NCBI GenBank assembly: GCA_005879675.1
Contig: VBJE01000151.1
Coordinates: 1-9,433 of the forward strand
DNA from: Chloroflexota bacterium
GTDB lineage: Bacteria > Chloroflexota > Dormibacteria > Dormibacterales > Dormibacteraceae
Reading direction: 5' to 3'
DNA: 9,433 nt
In this document: in pieces, positions 8,073 to 9,433 of the stretch
Layout: every line of letters starts with the position of its first letter
Numbering within the stretch: position 1 is the first letter of the stretch
The notes under the pieces: generated by a model
What the model was told of the DNA's origin: nothing
Databases searched by the model: none
What the model saw: only the letters and a program-made list of their open reading frames with translations
Program-made: the position numbers and the translations under genes

Positions 8073-8900
8073 CTAGAGCATCCCCGGCTTTATCTTTGGG
8101 GCGGCCTCGGGCGCGACGAGCAGCAGGACGTTGCCCTCGTTGAGCGCAGGATGATGCTGGTCGAGGCTCGCGATCGCATGCGTGAGCTGCGCGTACGTGA
8201 TGTGGTAGCCGCGGCCGGCCGAGATGCCGGAATCGTTCAGCCAGACGCCGGTGCTGTCGTAGCCGATGATCAACACGAAGTGCGGCACCGACCATCCCGT
8301 CTGCTCGTAATGACTCGAGTAGCCGGGGTAATGGGAGTTGCCGAGAGCGTGCGTGCGGACCTCGGCGAGCAGAGGCCGACCCGCTGACAGCTGCTGCGCT
8401 ATGACCTGCGGGTCGTTGGGCAGGAGGCGGTAGCTGTAACCCCAATGCGCCTGGGCAAGCTGACCGGTCATCGTGTCGTTCAGGTCGGGCTGGGACTTCC
8501 AGCCGTCGATCATGCGGATGTAGTTGTCCGCGCTCCGCGGGTCGATGACGATCGCCTTGCTGTTGTTCCAGTAGAGGTAGAGCATGGTGAGGTTGGCGGC
8601 CTCGCAGCTCTCCTGGTGCTGCGCCCAGTTGTTCAGCGGCGCCTGGGTCGTAAACGGAACCTGGAGCAGGATGTGGTCCGGGAGCACGGTCGGTGGTACT
8701 ACGGTCCCCACGCCGACCGTGGGGATGGGCTGCGCACGCACCGCCGTGACTCCCGGTAGTGGCGGCGAGGCCACTTTTGAGTTCAAGTAATGACGCCCGG
8801 CAGCGCCGCCGGCGCCGCCGATCAGCAACGCGACCAAGACGGCGGCCGCGACTCCGCCCCAGCGGATGTCGACAGCCCGGAAGCCGCCCCCGCGGCTCAT
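8073..8900 (-). CDS. Membrane-anchored C39-like papain-fold cysteine peptidase
   Basis: A protein of 275 residues with a short cytoplasmic start, one hydrophobic anchor (about 15-35) and a Pro/Val-rich linker to about 75, so the enzyme domain should lie outside the cell. The domain resembles the C39-like peptidase family (Peptidase_C39_2): VPFTTQAPLNNW (81-92; Q86 may be the oxyanion Gln), SCEAAN (nucleophile C99), SVPHFVLIIGYD (H207) and VWLNDSG (N222/D223). The Cys, His and Asp/Asn triad is complete. There is no ABC transporter domain, so it is not a classic bacteriocin-exporting C39 protein. Its target is unknown. It is the first gene of the minus-strand run, 16 bp before the flippase gene, and faces a paralog across a repeat-containing control region. 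The ATG at 8900 has only a weak GAAG ribosome-site candidate nearby. Confidence 0.88.
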   Translation of the reverse strand: MSRGGGFRAVDIRWGGVAAAVLVALLIGGAGGAAGRHYLNSKVASPPLPGVTAVRAQPIPTVGVGTVVPPTVLPDHILLQVPFTTQAPLNNWAQHQESCEAANLTMLYLYWNNSKAIVIDPRSADNYIRMIDGWKSQPDLNDTMTGQLAQAHWGYSYRLLPNDPQVIAQQLSAGRPLLAEVRTHALGNSHYPGYSSHYEQTGWSVPHFVLIIGYDSTGVWLNDSGISAGRGYHITYAQLTHAIASLDQHHPALNEGNVLLLVAPEAAPKIKPGML

Positions 8901-8963
8901 CTGGACTTCTATGCGAATCCCTCCACGTGGACAACGCGGGCCCGAGCGCCGTTACTCAGGCAA

Positions 8964-8998
8964 GGTATAGAGATGTGAAGGGGTATAGAGATGTAAAG
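8964..8998. repeat. Two 17-bp direct repeats, 18-bp period, in a divergent control region
   Basis: GGTATAGAGATGTGAAG (8964-8980) and GGTATAGAGATGTAAAG (8982-8998) agree at 16 of 17 positions and are separated by one base. The core GTATAG recurs inverted as CTATAC at 9007-9012. The array lies in the 165-bp space between two divergently transcribed C39-like genes, so it is most likely a binding site for a shared regulator. There are only two copies and no spacers of CRISPR type. The repeat is certain; the operator role is inferred. Confidence 0.75.
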
Positions 8999-9007
8999 CC
9001 CCACACC

Positions 9008-9013
9008 TATACT
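9008..9013 (+). promoter_or_regulatory. Candidate -10 element for the plus-strand C39-like gene
   Basis: TATACT (5/6 to TATAAT) lies on the plus strand, 52 bases before the ATG at 9066. At normal spacing the -35 position falls in the second direct repeat and has no TTGACA-like hexamer, as expected if a protein bound to the repeats helps recruit polymerase. On the minus strand the same DNA could serve the opposite gene; sequence alone does not decide. Confidence 0.3.
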
Positions 9014-9051
9014 CGACGCCGCCGGTGCGCAACCTTTACCGGCCTATCGAA

Positions 9052-9063
9052 GTTCTAAAGAAC
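9052..9063. promoter_or_regulatory. Perfect dyad GTTCT-AA-AGAAC just before the start codon
   Basis: Five-base arms, perfectly complementary, flank two bases and end two bases before the ATG at 9066. The dyad occupies the place where a ribosome-binding site would be, and no Shine-Dalgarno is seen. It could be an operator (the core is GTTC-N4-GAAC) or a small hairpin in the message. A short dyad can also arise by chance. Confidence 0.35.
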
Positions 9064-9065
9064 GA

Positions 9066-9433
9066 ATGCTGGGCGTACTGAAGTGGATGTTCGGCCTGGG
9101 CCTTGTGGCGGTGCTGGGCATCGCCGCGGGCGTCTATTTCGCGTTCTTCGGCGCCGGCCCGCAGATCACGTACGTGACGCCCGACCTGGTCCCGATCCAG
9201 GCCGGCAGCTCACACCCGACCGACCAGCCGCCAGTGAACCTGCCGACGGCCGTCCTCCTGCCCGTGCCGTTCACCCCCCAGGCGCCCCTCGGCAACTGGG
9301 CCGACAGGCAGCACACGTGCGAGGAGGCCAGCCTGCTGATGGTCGACCGCTACCTGCACGGGGACCACAGCGGCAACCTGATCGACCCCCACACCGCGGA
9401 CGCCGGGATCAACCAGATCACCGCCTGGAAACC
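9066..9433 (+). CDS. Second C39-like cysteine peptidase, 3' end cut by the window
   Basis: The reading frame from ATG at 9066 stays open to the window end: 122 complete codons without a stop. A hydrophobic N-terminal anchor (about 9-29), a Pro-rich linker and then VPFTPQAPLGNW (67-78), HTCEEASL (C85 as predicted nucleophile) and a LIDPHTAD...ITAWK segment align motif by motif with the minus-strand paralog (VPFTTQAPLNNW, ESCEAANL, VIDPRSAD...IDGWK). The catalytic His and Asp/Asn should lie beyond the window. Like its paralog, it should act outside the membrane. The anchors and linkers differ strongly while the enzyme core is conserved, so the pair probably arose by an old duplication. Family assignment rests on the first half only. 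Confidence 0.85.
   Translation, partial: MLGVLKWMFGLGLVAVLGIAAGVYFAFFGAGPQITYVTPDLVPIQAGSSHPTDQPPVNLPTAVLLPVPFTPQAPLGNWADRQHTCEEASLLMVDRYLHGDHSGNLIDPHTADAGINQITAWK

Noticed and set aside
7103..8143. Plus-strand open frame opposite the flippase (346 residues)
   Set aside because: A very charged, low-complexity product complementary to a hydrophobic membrane protein; a typical shadow.
8964..8998. Start of a CRISPR array or a mobile-element end
   Set aside because: There are only two short copies with a one-base gap, no spacers, no cas gene, no transposase and no terminal inverted repeats.

Overview
This is a GC-rich, gene-dense bacterial chromosomal window. Eight genes lie head to tail on the minus strand and one partial divergent gene lies on the plus strand at the right edge. 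I see no mobile element, CRISPR array, rRNA or tRNA. The high GC, the many GTG starts, several starts without a Shine-Dalgarno sequence, the extracytoplasmic enzymes with short N-terminal anchors and the lack of lipoprotein or outer-membrane signatures suggest a soil-type member of the Terrabacteria (Actinomycetota, Chloroflexota or Dormibacterota-like). That placement is inference from style, not a phylogenetic result.

Right part, in transcription order on the minus strand: a membrane-anchored C39-like cysteine peptidase (8900-8073), a MOP-superfamily polysaccharide/lipid-linked oligosaccharide flippase (8056-6557) and a bifunctional class A penicillin-binding protein (6535-4397). This half concerns the cell envelope. 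Facing the first gene across a 165-bp divergent control region is a second C39-like peptidase (9066 to the window end, cut off), a clear paralog. The control region holds two near-identical 17-bp direct repeats with an 18-bp period, an inverted copy of their GTATAG core, and a perfect GTTCT-AA-AGAAC dyad just before the plus-strand start.

Left part, still on the minus strand: trigger factor (4361-3051), ClpP (2983-2312), a 65-residue protein that is a free-standing ClpX-type zinc-binding domain (2315-2118), ClpX (2097-820), and a secreted GH25-like protein (823-104) that appears to start at CTG and to be translationally coupled to clpX. Tig, ClpP and ClpX form the classic proteostasis module: ribosome-bound folding followed by ATP-driven degradation. 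The extra zinc finger between clpP and clpX is the most unusual gene and a plausible modulator of ClpX adaptor or substrate recruitment.

Junctions are tight: 4-bp overlaps at clpP/zinc finger and clpX/GH25-like, and gaps of 16 to 67 bp elsewhere. TAGAAT (a 5/6 match to the -10 consensus) lies just upstream of clpP, tig and the PBP gene. The eight genes may therefore be one long operon with internal promoters, giving leaderless or very short-leader messages at tig and the PBP gene. No stretch over 300 bases lacks a gene.
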